Below, piece after piece: positions 10,061-20,340 of a stretch of 21,096 bases of DNA (within the stretch, counting starts at the first letter, position 1; every line of letters starts with the position of its first letter). The stretch is from Apostichopus leukothele. Taxonomy: Eukaryota; Echinodermata; Holothuroidea; Aspidochirotida; Stichopodidae. A program made the position numbers and the translations under genes. The stretch is taken from assembly GCA_010014835.2 (NCBI GenBank), contig JAAAKB020000025.1:422235-443330 (forward strand). The letters run 5' to 3'. The notes beneath the pieces were generated by a model. That model was not told the DNA's origin, did not search any database, and saw only the letters and a list, made by a program, of their open reading frames with translations.

Positions 10061-13000
10061 AAACTTTTTCTGAAGTATTGAAATGCTACACACAGCACTC
10101 ACAAGTAAGTGCAACGCAACGGAACATGGCACACATTTATTTAACACAATATTATTACCGCATAATCAAACATGTCGATGGTTCCATGTTAATAAAAAAC
10201 GTTCACACTACTAGAAATAACATACGTCATATATCGACTGAGAATTATTGTATAGCAGGCTAATCGATGAAGAAAAAAAAACGCTGTGAAATGATAGATT
10301 TATCACACGATAGAACGAGATTGTACGACACTGGTTTTCTGAATTGGCTTAAACAAAATAATTCAAGGTCCATATTGTAGGTCGATGTATATTTGTCTAC
10401 GAATATACTTGCACACAAATCATGGAATAATTGGTTAAAAAAACGTGGTAAAAAAAGTATAAAGGCAAGTTGCACCATTCCTTTCTTTCATAAATATAGC
10501 ATATCGAATAATTACGCTAACCTCATTCCTATGGTATGAATGCCACGTTTCTTCATTGCAACCTATATTTGCACATAATTAGAATTGAAACCAACGGTTT
10601 GTACAGTACGACGAGCCGTAGCATACGGTGTATATTTACATGCAATTATTGTGAAGGACGAAGTAAACCATTAAGAGTAACCAATTCGTGTAAAAGAAGA
10701 CAGCAGAATTCCACGGAGTGATTTAATTGCTACAGCCAATGTGGTAAAGTGACCTTTTCAAAGTTTTACCGAGCGACAAAAGTCACGCACAAGTGGTCAT
10801 ACAAAGTCATGAATAATTTGAATTTCATAATTGCATCTTAGAGCCAGACTATTGTTTCGAAGATGAAGCGGTATAACCAAGGGCAAAGGAAAGTGATTTA
10901 CATATATTATGTACATTATTAGAACTCAGCAACATACAAATTATAGATTCAAGATCATTTGACTAGGTCTATTTGTGATTTACTGCGGCTGTGAGAGGAC
11001 TTATTGCATTTTACTTCCAAGAGATATACTAGACTATTTCGCAAAGCACTAATTACATGTTATTCTTTCCACACTTCCACGTTACAAAAAAAAAAATCTT
11101 CATTAATACTGAAATGAAATATCATCGGAATATTACAACAAAACATATCAGTGGACAATGATACATAGTTAATTATTCTCTTCAATAAATATAATAATGC
11201 ATCAGTGTTTTCGTGCACAGAATCATTGTGTTATCATAGTATAAAATGACCGTTTCATAATACAATGCATCTTTATATATTAAGTTAATTTGTAATTCCA
11301 TTATATAAGAAATTCATTTAGAATATGGAGCAGAAAGGTGTCGAGAAATACAGTTGACTACATACATAGTACATACTAAGTAAATCCGTCGAGTAATGGA
11401 CACTCATGCCGAAACAGGAACTGAGTGTTATAATCACAGCTGCGGTGTCCAGTGCTTGGGGCATTGACAAGTTAAACTTTAAAATATGATATCTTTCTCA
11501 ACGTGCAAAGCTGAAAACAATTCTAAGCGAGTGTTTTCGTAATATTTAAGTAACATTAGGTGTGTGAATATGTATATTATACAGTAGTTACTTTAAAAAA
11601 AATGTAAAAAGTGAGAGGTTAGTGGTTAAATTTATTAAATAGTAAATTAGCTGTTTTACGAATTACAGCAGATGTGTTAAATAGGCCTACTTTATCTACA
11701 CTTTATAACACTGCTATGAGACTGTCATAACATACCACACTGAAGAACAACGTTACTCTTAAGAAAACAAAAAAAAGGGTGGGTATCACTAAGATATAAG
11801 GTAAATGTCGTTTGCAAAATGCGAGTGTGATTCTGAGCTCTGTCCTTTGTGGGTTAGTTTCAACGCTTTCTATTGCACCATTGGGTCTAATTGTAATATA
11901 ATGTGACATATGCCTTGCTTAGTGTTTTTTGTGACTAGTGCCAATTGTAAACGAAGATGTTGACTGATATATGGAGTTCGCATGCCTTAAACTTCGCTAC
12001 GTTCTACACGGTTCGTAATGCTTATTACGTGTTTGAAACAAAATAGACAAGTACAGGGGATGGGGTTAAGGGTATATAAATGTTTCTACTAGTTACAAAA
12101 CTTCTTCATACTTAAAGATTTACGTATTCAAAATTTAAGGGAAAAAGTCAAAAGAATAATTATTTAACGATGAATATCATACTGAGGGTAACTCGGCCGG
12201 TATTTGCGTTGTAATTACATCAAGACTAAAAGCAACTGGGTTGTCTTCAATAAAAGTTTATTTGACCAATCTTTTGCCAGCATCAAGTGATCAGTTCAAA
12301 TTTGACTTTCCATTCATCCCAAATTTCATCAATTGGCTTCATGAACGTTGACAAATGACAGTGCGATGCCACATAAAGTAATTAACTTTAGTGGAATCCG
12401 GCGAACAGTAATAGCTAAGTGGACAGACCGGTATTACGCGTGATTTCATTTCTTCGTGATAGCACAAGTATCAACTAAACGGGAAAACGTCTAACTGACA
12501 TTTTCTTTTCTGTCCATCAATTGAGAAGGTAAGATGCATATTTTCTCACAAGTAGAAGTAGGGCTGTGGTTACAAACAATCGAGAAACTTTTCATATTAC
12601 TTTGGTATAATTTAAACATATAAACCATATAGTTATTCCAGCCAATATTTCATACGCTTTCCAAAAGCTCTAAAATGTCCCGTCATTTCTACAAGAACAG
12701 ACTGTCCATTTGTCTAAAATTGATGTATTTTAAGATCATACCAGATTTCTTGAGCAATTTCTTCTAACACTACAATGACAAGAAATTGAAGCCAACTTGA
12801 CCTAGTATTGCACAAAACAAGAATTAAAAATGCTCGCTTGATCACATGAAGGAGGAAAGAGTACCTGCTACTAGGCTGCTTCAGCTCAACCTCATGGAAA
12901 ACAAAAAAATTTAAGTACAGCCTGGGGTATGAAACACATCTTGAAGACATCTTGAGATTACAAAACGTTACAAGTTATTACACACCTGTCATTCAAATAC

Positions 13001-13072
13001 TATACGTCATGTAAAATTATCAAGAAATTTAAATTTACTGATGTATCACAAAATATGAACTTCGCAGTACTG
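10061..13072. other. intergenic AT-rich sequence, no gene seen
   Basis: Only short chance ORFs are present. One TAGGCCTA palindrome lies at 11682-11689. The minus ORF at 12714-12950 (78 codons) has no recognisable motif. No tRNA, LINE domain or satellite array was noticed. Confidence 0.6.
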
Positions 13073-13080
13073 GAGTGCAG

Positions 13081-13154
13081 CGAATTGTCTCCGCGGCAGC
13101 GTCCATAACCGTCGAAATCGTCCAGGCTGTCAATCAACAAACGTTATCCCAAAG
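13081..13154 (+). other. CpG-rich exon-like island
   Basis: Seventy-four bases with eight CpG dinucleotides stand in an AT-rich, CpG-poor setting, bounded by GTGCAG on the left and AAAG/GTATAT on the right. One plus frame is open throughout (starting RIVSAAASITVEIV); a minus frame is also open (containing SLDDFDGYGRCRG). It could be a small exon of an unrecognised gene on either strand, or a regulatory element. No family is recognised. Confidence 0.25.
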
Positions 13155-14794
13155 GTATATTTAGTTACACTAAATATTGTAAACAGATGGTTGACTGTGT
13201 CGTAGGTAGTCTATCCTATGTAGGTAAAGAATCCATTCGATGGTCCGCTTTAATGTTGTTCTATTTCCAGTCGTGAGTATTCTTATATAATACTCAACCA
13301 GAGAAAAGTAGTATTAACCGTAAATATGATACCTTTTTCGTTCACGAATCATCACCTTTATTGTTATAGTAATTTTCAACACATTTTAACGCTACTTGTC
13401 TAAAATGACTGTCATTTATAAAATTTTGATGAACTTTAATAAGAAAAAACTCCTTTTATATCCCCATTTAAAGACTGAGGCATGGGCGCAGAGCACCTTC
13501 GTTTCTCATTGTCTTGATATGATATACATGAATGTAAATGTAACAACTTGAAAACCTTTTCTCACCGTTATGCATGGAATTATTTAGTCCACGTTTAGAA
13601 TATCCGGTCGTTGTGTTAGTAGAGTAATAGCTTATCTGTTAACTAGTCACTCAATTGTTCTTAACTGTATCTTCATGTAAAAGGAATTGTTTTTCGGTTT
13701 CATTGAACAGAGAACTTCCAGAAAATGCTTCTATTTTTGAAAAAGAGATAATTGCCACTAAGGACAAATTTATGACTTAAATGGTAAACTGTATTGGACA
13801 CAAAGTGTTAAGTAACTAATATGAAGCTTTGTGTGTCTCAGATTGTACATGGAGGTAGAATAAACTGTAAAGTATTGTAAAACTAGTCATTTTGTGTTAT
13901 TTCCGTTCACTTTGTATTATTCAACTGAAAGCAAAACAAGACACTGTCTAACATCTTGTGAATGACGGGGCACCATGAATTTAATCCGAGACCCAAATCA
14001 AAATCATGTTTTCCATATGTACAGTATGGAAACGTTTCCGTATACTTGGAGATTTGCACATGGCGGTTGGATAACACCATCGATACATTCAAAACCGTTT
14101 ACTACGCACATAGTTAGCACAATTCACAACTATAATTGAATGGGTTTTTCTTAAAAAATATACAGACTTGACGTTCTAATTAAGTCCAGCTATAATGATA
14201 TTCATTGTAGGACGTTCAAAAATCCAGGTATCAAAACCTACAAGCTAGGGAGGAACAACAATGTTAAATATATAGTATTATATGCTCAGACCACTTACTG
14301 AAACAATAACTCTACTTAGAAAATCACTATAGGATTGTACCATTTTCAGATCTTTTCACCTGTATACCAACAGTATTGATGGCATGTAGATTTCACAAAG
14401 AATAAAACAACAAAGTGTTTGGTATCAATTAATTTCCATACAAAACTTCCTCCTAAAGCAACTTTTCTCACATAGTCATTTTTAGAACGCCTGAGTATAA
14501 CAAAACTGAGTGTAACTCAAAATATAAACTTAATATAAAGAACTAAAGCTTCCAATCTAGATTTGATGATGACAACATTGTTAATTAGTGAATTGTAAAT
14601 GAATAAATTCGTTGCCCTAGCTCTTTTACATGTAATATTGTTCACACGAAACATGAAAATCTGTTTTTTTTTCTACATCAGTTGATTTGTAACTTTGACT
14701 AGCCAAGTAAACAAACTGACTTGCGATAGGATTTTACCTATATTTGACAAAACTCAGTGCAATAAACTGCTTAAAGAAAATGTTAAAAACATAG
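13155..14794. other. intergenic AT-rich sequence, no gene seen
   Basis: No ORF with recognisable protein features was found on either strand. There are several TTTATT and AATAAA hexamers, as expected at this base composition. Confidence 0.55.
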
Positions 14795-14965
14795 GGAGAA
14801 TTAAAAGAAACAGTAGTTCGTATTGAAGATGAAAGATCTGTTTTGCACTATGAAGGAGAAAAACTCTTTGAATACAATTTATTGATATTACCGACAGTAG
14901 CTTTTGAGCAATACATTCCCACATTAAAAACGGAGAAAGATCCTGAAAGATTGAACATTTTTCTC
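14795..14965 (+). other. 57-codon protein-like open stretch, unassigned
   Basis: Open between TAG at 14792 and TAA at 14966, with a balanced, protein-like composition (ETVVRIEDERSVLHYEGEKL, then FEYNLLILPTVAFEQYIP). There is no ATG near its start. The opposite strand is also open here for 74 codons, which weakens the case. It lies 330 bases before the deaminase-like relic on the same strand and could be an older part of the same gene, or chance. Confidence 0.15.
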
Positions 14966-15290
14966 TAAAGGTTGCCATTCATAAACCAGGCTGCCAAAAA
15001 GTGGGGGGGGAGGGATATCACACAGACAGAAATTGCAAATAAAAATAGAAGCAATATACAGAATAATCAATTACTATTTTTGTTGCAATGCATCAGTTGA
15101 CAATGCACCATTGCTGGAACATGACATTTTCTAGTTTTGTAAATTTACTTAATTTCCTTCCCATCTCAACTATATCTGATGGCTTGGAAGCAACACTCAT
15201 CATCGTAAAAGTGAAATACTGTCAACATCTCTCAGGAAATGACATTCACTTTTTATTCCGATTTGTAGAAAACGGAGGAGATATCTGTAG

Positions 15291-15733
15291 ATGGATGACC
15301 TAGTTCTATACATCCTTAGTGAATCAGGCTCAGCAGATGGCGACATTTCAAAACTGACATCGTGGGAACGGTGGGATACGTACATTAACGTACCTTTGGC
15401 AACTGTATTTCATGCTAATGGTATTTGTTGACTAATACAACTTCTGAGAAACATGCGGAAGAAAGGTTATCAATTTATGTAGTAAAGAAGGAAGGAAAAT
15501 ACGAACACAACAACTGGTTGAAGGATAAAGGAGAAGACATCCTTATGCTGATAAATATTATGCAAAAGAAGGCTGTAACATTGGTCCTTTATTGGACAAA
15601 ACTAACATCCAAGAAAGCGAAGCTTACAAGTAAATATTATGAAGAATGCATACCATTCAGCGTTTTGACTTGGGCTGAGGCGTTTCTTTTGTTGTCAGTA
15701 GAGGACACTATCCAGCTTCCAATTCTGTCTTGA
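15291..15733 (+). pseudogene. possible broken deaminase-like gene (HAE motif)
   Basis: Two overlapping plus frames read like one protein interrupted by a frame change near 15425-15431. The first (15291-15431) contains SESGSADGDISKLTSWERW and PLATVFHANG. The second continues TSEKHAEERLSIYVVKKEG, and later VTLVLYWTKLTSKKAKL. An HAE motif after a hydrophobic strand, followed about 40 residues on by a strand of the type LxLYW, resembles the fold order of AID/APOBEC-like and other cytidine deaminases. There HAE supplies a zinc ligand and the catalytic Glu. The second zinc motif (PCxxC) is not visible where expected, so even a joined product would lack the catalytic centre. The end overlaps the antisense terminal exon of the DUF167 gene. 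The family call is inference from one short motif and may be wrong. Confidence 0.25.
15588..15593 (-). terminator. candidate poly(A) signal of the DUF167 gene
   Basis: TTTATT on the plus strand is AATAAA on the minus strand, about 115 bases beyond the DUF167 stop codon. Its position is reasonable, but such hexamers are common at this base composition. Confidence 0.3.
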
Positions 15734-15806
15734 AGGCATCCAGCAGTTGATCAACAGTCAGACCAGAGGCAGTGACTGAGAACACTTTTGATCTTGACCT
15801 CATGCC
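15708..15806 (-). CDS. DUF167/UPF0235 protein (C15orf40-like), terminal exon
   Basis: Read on the minus strand, this exon encodes 32 residues and TAG: GMRSRSKVFSVTASGLTVDQ, then LLDAFKTELEAG. Joined to the previous exon's SLTK it gives KGMRSRSKV, the conserved G-x-x-S-R-x-K block of the YggU/DUF167 fold (human C15orf40 has DKGGKSREKV at this place). Its end aligns with the human protein's final helix. The acceptor is GTAG ending at 15807, in phase 0. It was not found as a simple ORF; it was found by looking for the rest of the domain. Confidence 0.9.
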   Translation of the reverse strand, partial: GMRSRSKVFSVTASGLTVDQLLDAFKTELEAG

Positions 15807-16585
15807 CTACAAAAGATACAAAGCAAAACTTAGAAATCTTAAAAACTAATAATGCTGCAGAATTGTACCTATTGTGACACTGTCAGGAATAAAATCAGAC
15901 TAATGGAATGTGGCACTGGTTTAATTTGCCCTCTAATTACAGAAAAAGAAATCACTAGGAAAGAAAACACATTGACAATACTTGAATATGTTACTTTAAA
16001 CATGCATGGGATTCAATTGTGGAAAAGTGAAAAGTAAAATATATACAAATTACTGTTATGTTACAATAACATGTTTTCAATATAAAGGATAAGGCAATTA
16101 CAAAAAGCTCTGAATACCATTTTCCCATCGGTGAACCCTTGCTAAGGGGAATTTTCTAACATTAGCTAGAATTACTTTTCAATGCCAAATTGATGTTCAA
16201 ATGCTTCAAGTCCAGAACATAGTGACATCACATATGTTTTCCATTGGTACCAACAACAGAGCTATAACTATAGTCACTCACGTCAGTTCAAGGGCCGAGT
16301 CACTGCCACGTGATTTTCCTGGCTCGAGTTGAATCATGGACTCACCTTACAGGTTATTAATGCATTTCATAGATTCATCATGTCACAGAAACAACTTTTG
16401 AATCCAACTTTAATGGCATTCACATTTCCTTTTTTCTTAGTAGCTCCAACATATATAATTTTTCCAGTTATTGGTAAGAATAGAAGTTATTGCTTTGGTT
16501 GTTCTATTATGCAAACATCTTATGATATTTGAATGGGGTTGGGATTCGCTGATGCAATTAATAATTTACATGCCTAACTGTATAC
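15807..16585 (-). other. DUF167 gene intron 2
   Basis: A 779-base intron from donor GTATAC (minus strand, at 16585) to the acceptor ending at 15807. A 61-codon plus-strand ORF at 15852-16037 shows no recognisable motif. Otherwise nothing was noted. Confidence 0.85.
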
Positions 16586-16713
16586 CTTTGTAAGTGACAC
16601 ATCGCTTTTCCTGACTCCTACTATTGAAGCAATATACTTTCCGAGTTCTGCATTTGCCTCCCCTTCCATTGCAGGTGCTGAAACTTGGACACTGATTGCT
16701 TCAGATGTTATTT
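16586..16713 (-). CDS. DUF167/UPF0235 protein, central exon
   Basis: On the minus strand this exon begins with AA, completing a Glu codon split with the first exon, then encodes 42 residues: [20 protein letters not shown] followed by [20 protein letters not shown] and TK. It carries the most conserved DUF167 signature, A-P-x-x-EGxAN-x-EL, and VRKSDV. Human C15orf40 reads [12 protein letters not shown] and LRKSDV at the same places with no gaps. The acceptor (TTTGTGTAG, with a pyrimidine tract) ends at 16714 and the donor GTATAC starts at 16585. The biochemical role of the family is unknown to me; it is a small alpha/beta fold present from bacteria to mammals. Confidence 0.92.
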
Positions 16714-17511
16714 CTACACAAAGAGGAAAAGTCATGACCATCAATGATACACCACTCGAGAACGCTAGTAAAGCAATATTAGTAATATATTTGACTCTTC
16801 AAAAATTTGCTGCCATCTACGGAGAAACTCATTCCCACCCTGCTACGATGAACCGACAATTTTCACTGGTGCAACAATTAAGCAACAATCAAAGTACTTA
16901 ATTTTTTTTTTTTTAATTTAATCATTTAACAGCATTGTGAACCTGGTCCGATAACCATCAAAGAAACCAAAGTCACACTTTCCTGTTCTAATTTGAAAAT
17001 TGCTTTTCCCTGCCACTAACTGACTTTATTTAGGAACGAAGCAAGTTATATCCGAGAAAATCCCTTTTAATGAAGTCATCATCCATTGATTGTATAAAAG
17101 TTTATAAACCTGATTTTATATTCTAACATCCATACAATACATAAATTTACATCCATACGAAGAGTCCATATCTTCTTCATCAATGGCAATAATCTTCAAT
17201 ATTGCTTACCAGTTTGCTGCCTTTATGCGGCTCCTGCATCCTAATAACGAAAACCCTTGTTCAAAATACTGCAAATACAGTATTATGATACTGCTCCCCA
17301 TCTCATGGGTCTTGCTTTGTTTGGTGCAGTATAAATTCAAATGAAACCACAGATGATCATATTAATACATTCATGAGAGCAATAATGACTATTTGCTGTT
17401 CTCATGTCTAAATATGAGATGACATTACAGTACTTTTAGTTGTGTTATTGTGTTCAACAGAGACGGTACTGTAAATACCTTGAAAAAAGGTACTTCTTTT
17501 CCTTGACCTAC
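16714..17511 (-). other. DUF167 gene intron 1
   Basis: A 798-base intron from donor GTAGGT (minus strand, at 17511) to the acceptor at 16714. It includes a run of T on the plus strand near 16902-16914. No nested gene was seen. Confidence 0.85.
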
Positions 17512-17620
17512 CAGTGACAGCATTTTGCTTCGACCCAGGTTTTGCAAGAACTGATATTGAAAAAGTTCCATTCTTCTTTTCCTGAATAGGATCATGTAGT
17601 TCATCCATCACGACAGGTTG
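17512..17620 (-). CDS. DUF167/UPF0235 protein, first recognised exon
   Basis: On the minus strand, acceptor TATCTTTTCAG precedes CAA at 17620, and the exon encodes QPVVMDELHDPIQEKKNG, then TFSISVLAKPGSKQNAVT plus one base. KPGSKQNAVT is the N-terminal signature of the family and is identical to human C15orf40. The ORF continues past the donor GTAGGT at 17511, but splicing there gives NAVTE-ITSEA, matching human NAVTD-LTAEA. From the Met at 17608 the protein would be 107 residues, enough for the whole DUF167 domain. The clear acceptor upstream suggests that an earlier exon supplies the true N-terminus, as in vertebrates where the protein is longer. That exon was not identified with confidence. 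Confidence 0.9.
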
Positions 17621-18221
17621 CTGAAAAGATAAGGCATTAGGATGTTTAAATTTTTAAACAAATGCCAAACCATTCTCAATGATACCAGTATTATTAGTAT
17701 TACTTATTATCAATATCATTTTTTGGTTTCAGTGCAACAATTAAGTGAAATTTCAAACTGTATATGGGATTGGATCACAAGAAAAATGGTTTTACACATG
17801 CAATATAAACTTGATTCACACCCCTTCCCAGTCGTCCATATGTCCTCCCTTTAACCCCTTCCCACACAAACACACCTACCATTCTCTGACTAAACGTTGA
17901 AGCAAGTTTTACGATATTCATCCTTCAAGCACAATAGCATCTCACCCAAGTAAATTTCAAATCTCTAATGGAGCTTTAAAAATGAATTTAAGGCCTTCCA
18001 TTTTAAGTTTTGTTTATCAAAAGAGTGCTCATAAATTTTCAAGCTTTCCAGACCAAATAAAGTTAAGTATTATGCAGGGAATAATTTATCTGGTCTCTCA
18101 AATCAATACAACTTTTATACTGAACAAATTGCTTTGTACACATAACCATACTGCAATGTCTCTTGCAAAAGTGATTCTGAGAAATTTCAAAGGATTTGGA
18201 TAAGATTTTTTCTGGTTTCAT
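17621..18221. other. probable upstream intron of the DUF167 gene
   Basis: AT-rich sequence immediately upstream (minus-strand sense) of the acceptor at 17621. It contains chance plus-strand ORFs at 17642-17854 and 17982-18203 without recognised motifs. Confidence 0.5.
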
Positions 18222-19018
18222 GCATGGCAAATGCTTTTATAAATATTAATTAATGCAAGGGGATGCATATTGGTAGTAGTACCAAAAGTATACCTACACT
18301 CTTAATGATGAGAAGTTGCAGGAGGTCTTTGTTGATAGAGACCTAGGTATCTACATTGACTCATCTCTGCAACCTTCTAAACGTTGTCTCAAAGCTGCTA
18401 AAAGAGGTAATAGTGTTTAAGTATGATCAAGAGGAACTTCAGTTTTCTGAAAGAGGACATAGTTGTTAGGCTGTATAAGCAGTTGGTAAGGCCTCATCTG
18501 GAGTATGCTGTGCAGGCTGGGAACCCATATTTTGCTAAGGATAAGGAAGTACTCGAGAAGGTCCAGAGGAGGGCTAATAGGATGATTAGTTCCTTAAAAG
18601 GTGTTCTTTATTATAGGTGGTTACAGCTGTTGAATCTCACCACACTGGAGTTTAGGAGGTTACATGGTGACTTGATTCAGGTTTTCAAGATTGTGTATGG
18701 TTTAGACAATTTATCCTTCACTGACGTTTTTCATGTTTGCTAATAGTAGTTGTACCAGAGGTCATTGTCTTAAACTCCAGAATGTAGGATTAATATTCGG
18801 CATAACTTTTTTCTAATAGGGTTGTGAATGAGTGGAACGGTTTGCCTGAGAAAGTTGTACTTGCAAGTAGGGTTTAAGAATGCTTTGGACAAGCACTTTA
18901 AGCATTGTAATCGGGTCTGAGTGTTGGTGTCTTCAGTTTTTATTCTTTTCTCCTATATAGGGTCCTTGATTGGGACTTGAGTGTCCCTCCTGATCCTTTT
19001 TTCTACTAAACTAAACTA
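18222..19018 (+). mobile_element. 5'-truncated CR1/L2-type LINE, 3' end of reverse transcriptase ORF and tail
   Basis: This is the C-terminal end of a non-LTR retrotransposon polyprotein, after the reverse transcriptase catalytic core. Recognisable blocks in order are CKGMHIG (about 18254), EVFVDRDLGIYIDSSLQPSK (about 18330), the open stretch 18423-18743 with KQLVRPHLEYAVQAGNPY and EKVQRRANRMI, then TRGHCLKLQ, NIRHNFF, RVVNEWNGLPEKVV and FKNALDKHFKHCNRV ending near 18920. Between blocks the frame changes several times and there are in-frame stops, for example TAA at 18418-18420, so the copy is dead. No endonuclease or catalytic FADD block is present, as in a typical 5' truncation. The 3' UTR includes a GGGAC/GTCCC hairpin near 18975 and ends in TAAAC repeats near 19008-19018, a short-repeat tail usual for this group. 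It lies antisense to the DUF167 gene. Confidence 0.85.
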
Positions 19019-19237
19019 TGTATTTTAAAGCAAATTGGTCCCTTATTCATCTTCCTCAAAAATTGTTTTGCTCTTGACTTAAGTAGTAGTTTTTATGGCT
19101 ACTATGATGTTGATTGAAAGGCTGATTGATGGCTCTCTTAACTGGAGTGGAAAATGATCTGACGTAGTATTATTACACCTCTTTAAAGTTCAAGTTGTTA
19201 CAATATCAGAAACGGCTAATAATAAATGAGAACTCAC
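19019..19237. other. sequence between the LINE and the acidic exon
   Basis: No feature was recognised except the minus-strand donor GTGAGT at 19237-19232 belonging to the adjacent exon-like segment. Confidence 0.5.
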
Positions 19238-19400
19238 CAAAAGTTGTATCTTCTTCTTCGGAAGAGGAATCAGCATCTTCAACTGATTTTCTCTCAGATG
19301 GGATACTCGTTCTCTGCCACTTATTGTACTCTCTGGGTGAAATATGAACAAACTTGTCTATCCCTCCACTACTCACTGGATGGTGAGTCTGTTGCGTCAT
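19238..19400 (-). CDS. candidate first exon of an unidentified acidic protein
   Basis: On the minus strand, ATG at 19400 follows an in-frame TAA at 19409-19407 and encodes 54 codons plus one base. It starts MTQQTHHPVSSGGIDKFVHI, goes through SPREYNKWQRTSIPSERKSV and ends in an acidic tail EDADSSSEEEDTTF. It runs into a strong donor, TTTTG/GTGAGT. The composition is that of a real, soluble, phosphorylatable protein, but I do not recognise the family. It is on the same strand as, and upstream of, the DUF167 exons. However, it ends in phase 1 while the exon at 17620 needs phase 0: direct joining reaches a stop after six codons. Either another exon lies between, or this belongs to another gene or isoform. 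A possible acceptor (GTCTATGTAG, near 19430) means it might not be the first exon. Confidence 0.45.
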
Positions 19401-19931
19401 ATTCCTTTATAAATTACTGCGCTTGAGACTCTACATAGACAGAACAGAGAATACTTGTAAGGGAACACTGTATGAATGACATACTGTATGCTGTTAGAAA
19501 TTCTGGTTGCATCACACGAACCCATACTTTGTATTCAGTTGTTAAAAGTACAGTATGAGATTTACTGTGGCCCAGCAATGTGACGGGTGGTTTAACAATC
19601 AACAATCTGGAAGTTAGATAATCTTAGAACCTAACTTGGGCCTACATTAAATATGTGAATATGGGACGCATAAGGGCTCTCTGAAGAAATATGTGCTAAA
19701 ATTAATGAGTTGTTCTTACACTTGTAGCCTACTAGAGTCGTTTGCGAAATGACTTCTGAAGTTCATGAAAATCAAAACAAAACTAGACCTCCAGCTAGGC
19801 CTAGATGAATTTTTCAGCCACTCAAAAAACATCTCTGCATGACAAACAATATTGTTTGCGCAATATTCAGTATGTTCTGAATTCACAGAATACATACAGC
19901 TGCTGTAGCTAGGTCAATTTGTTAGGCCTTA

Positions 19932-19960
19932 TATTATATTTATAATATTATATTTATAAT
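19932..19960. repeat. two-copy 14-bp AT tandem repeat
   Basis: TATTATATTTATAA occurs twice in direct tandem, followed by one extra T. It is a short local duplication with no other context. Confidence 0.7.
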
Positions 19961-20028
19961 CATACTTAGGCCGCCGTTAGGCAAAGCTTATGTGTACATA
20001 GGCCTATGCTACACACAATTGAGTTACG

Positions 20029-20040
20029 CGTTACGTAACG
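20029..20040. promoter_or_regulatory. 12-bp palindrome with TTACGTAA core
   Basis: CGTTACGTAACG is a perfect palindrome with three CpGs. Its core TTACGTAA is the consensus of PAR-bZIP/NFIL3 dimers. It lies upstream of the minus-strand exon at 19400. Binding is inferred from the motif alone. Confidence 0.3.
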
Positions 20041-20340
20041 GTAGCCTACCATTGCAGTCTGTGCAAGGCATTCATCGAGTAAAGACTCCCAAGTGTATAG
20101 GATTTCCCTAGCAACGTTAGACGCACAGGATTGAAGGATGTGGCCTGAACAAACGTTGTAGTTGGAACATTTTCAACCAAGACAGGGCTACAAATGATAA
20201 AGAGCGAGACTCTTCTACGAAAAGAAGGATTGGATTTTTCTTACAATAAAAGTCTTGCCAGGGTATTGGAAATTTGATAGAATTTTTCAGGTCGACCGAA
20301 TTCTTTGCAATGTGGTGTAACCAAAAGACAATACTGGGTA

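Larger units (their letters stand above)
19420..20110. promoter_or_regulatory. possible bidirectional promoter region
   Basis: This lies between the minus-strand exon ending at 19400 and the possible plus-strand exon at 20341. It contains two TAGGCCTA palindromes, a 12-bp palindrome CGTTACGTAACG at 20029-20040 whose core TTACGTAA fits PAR-bZIP/NFIL3 sites, and an RFX-like X-box just beyond at 20102-20115. No TATA box was seen. Promoter function is inferred from position and motifs only. Confidence 0.25.

Noticed and set aside
17408-17511. Continuation of the DUF167 first-exon ORF past 17511
   Set aside because: The sequence after the GTAGGT donor does not match the family, whereas the spliced exon at 16713 continues the domain without a gap.
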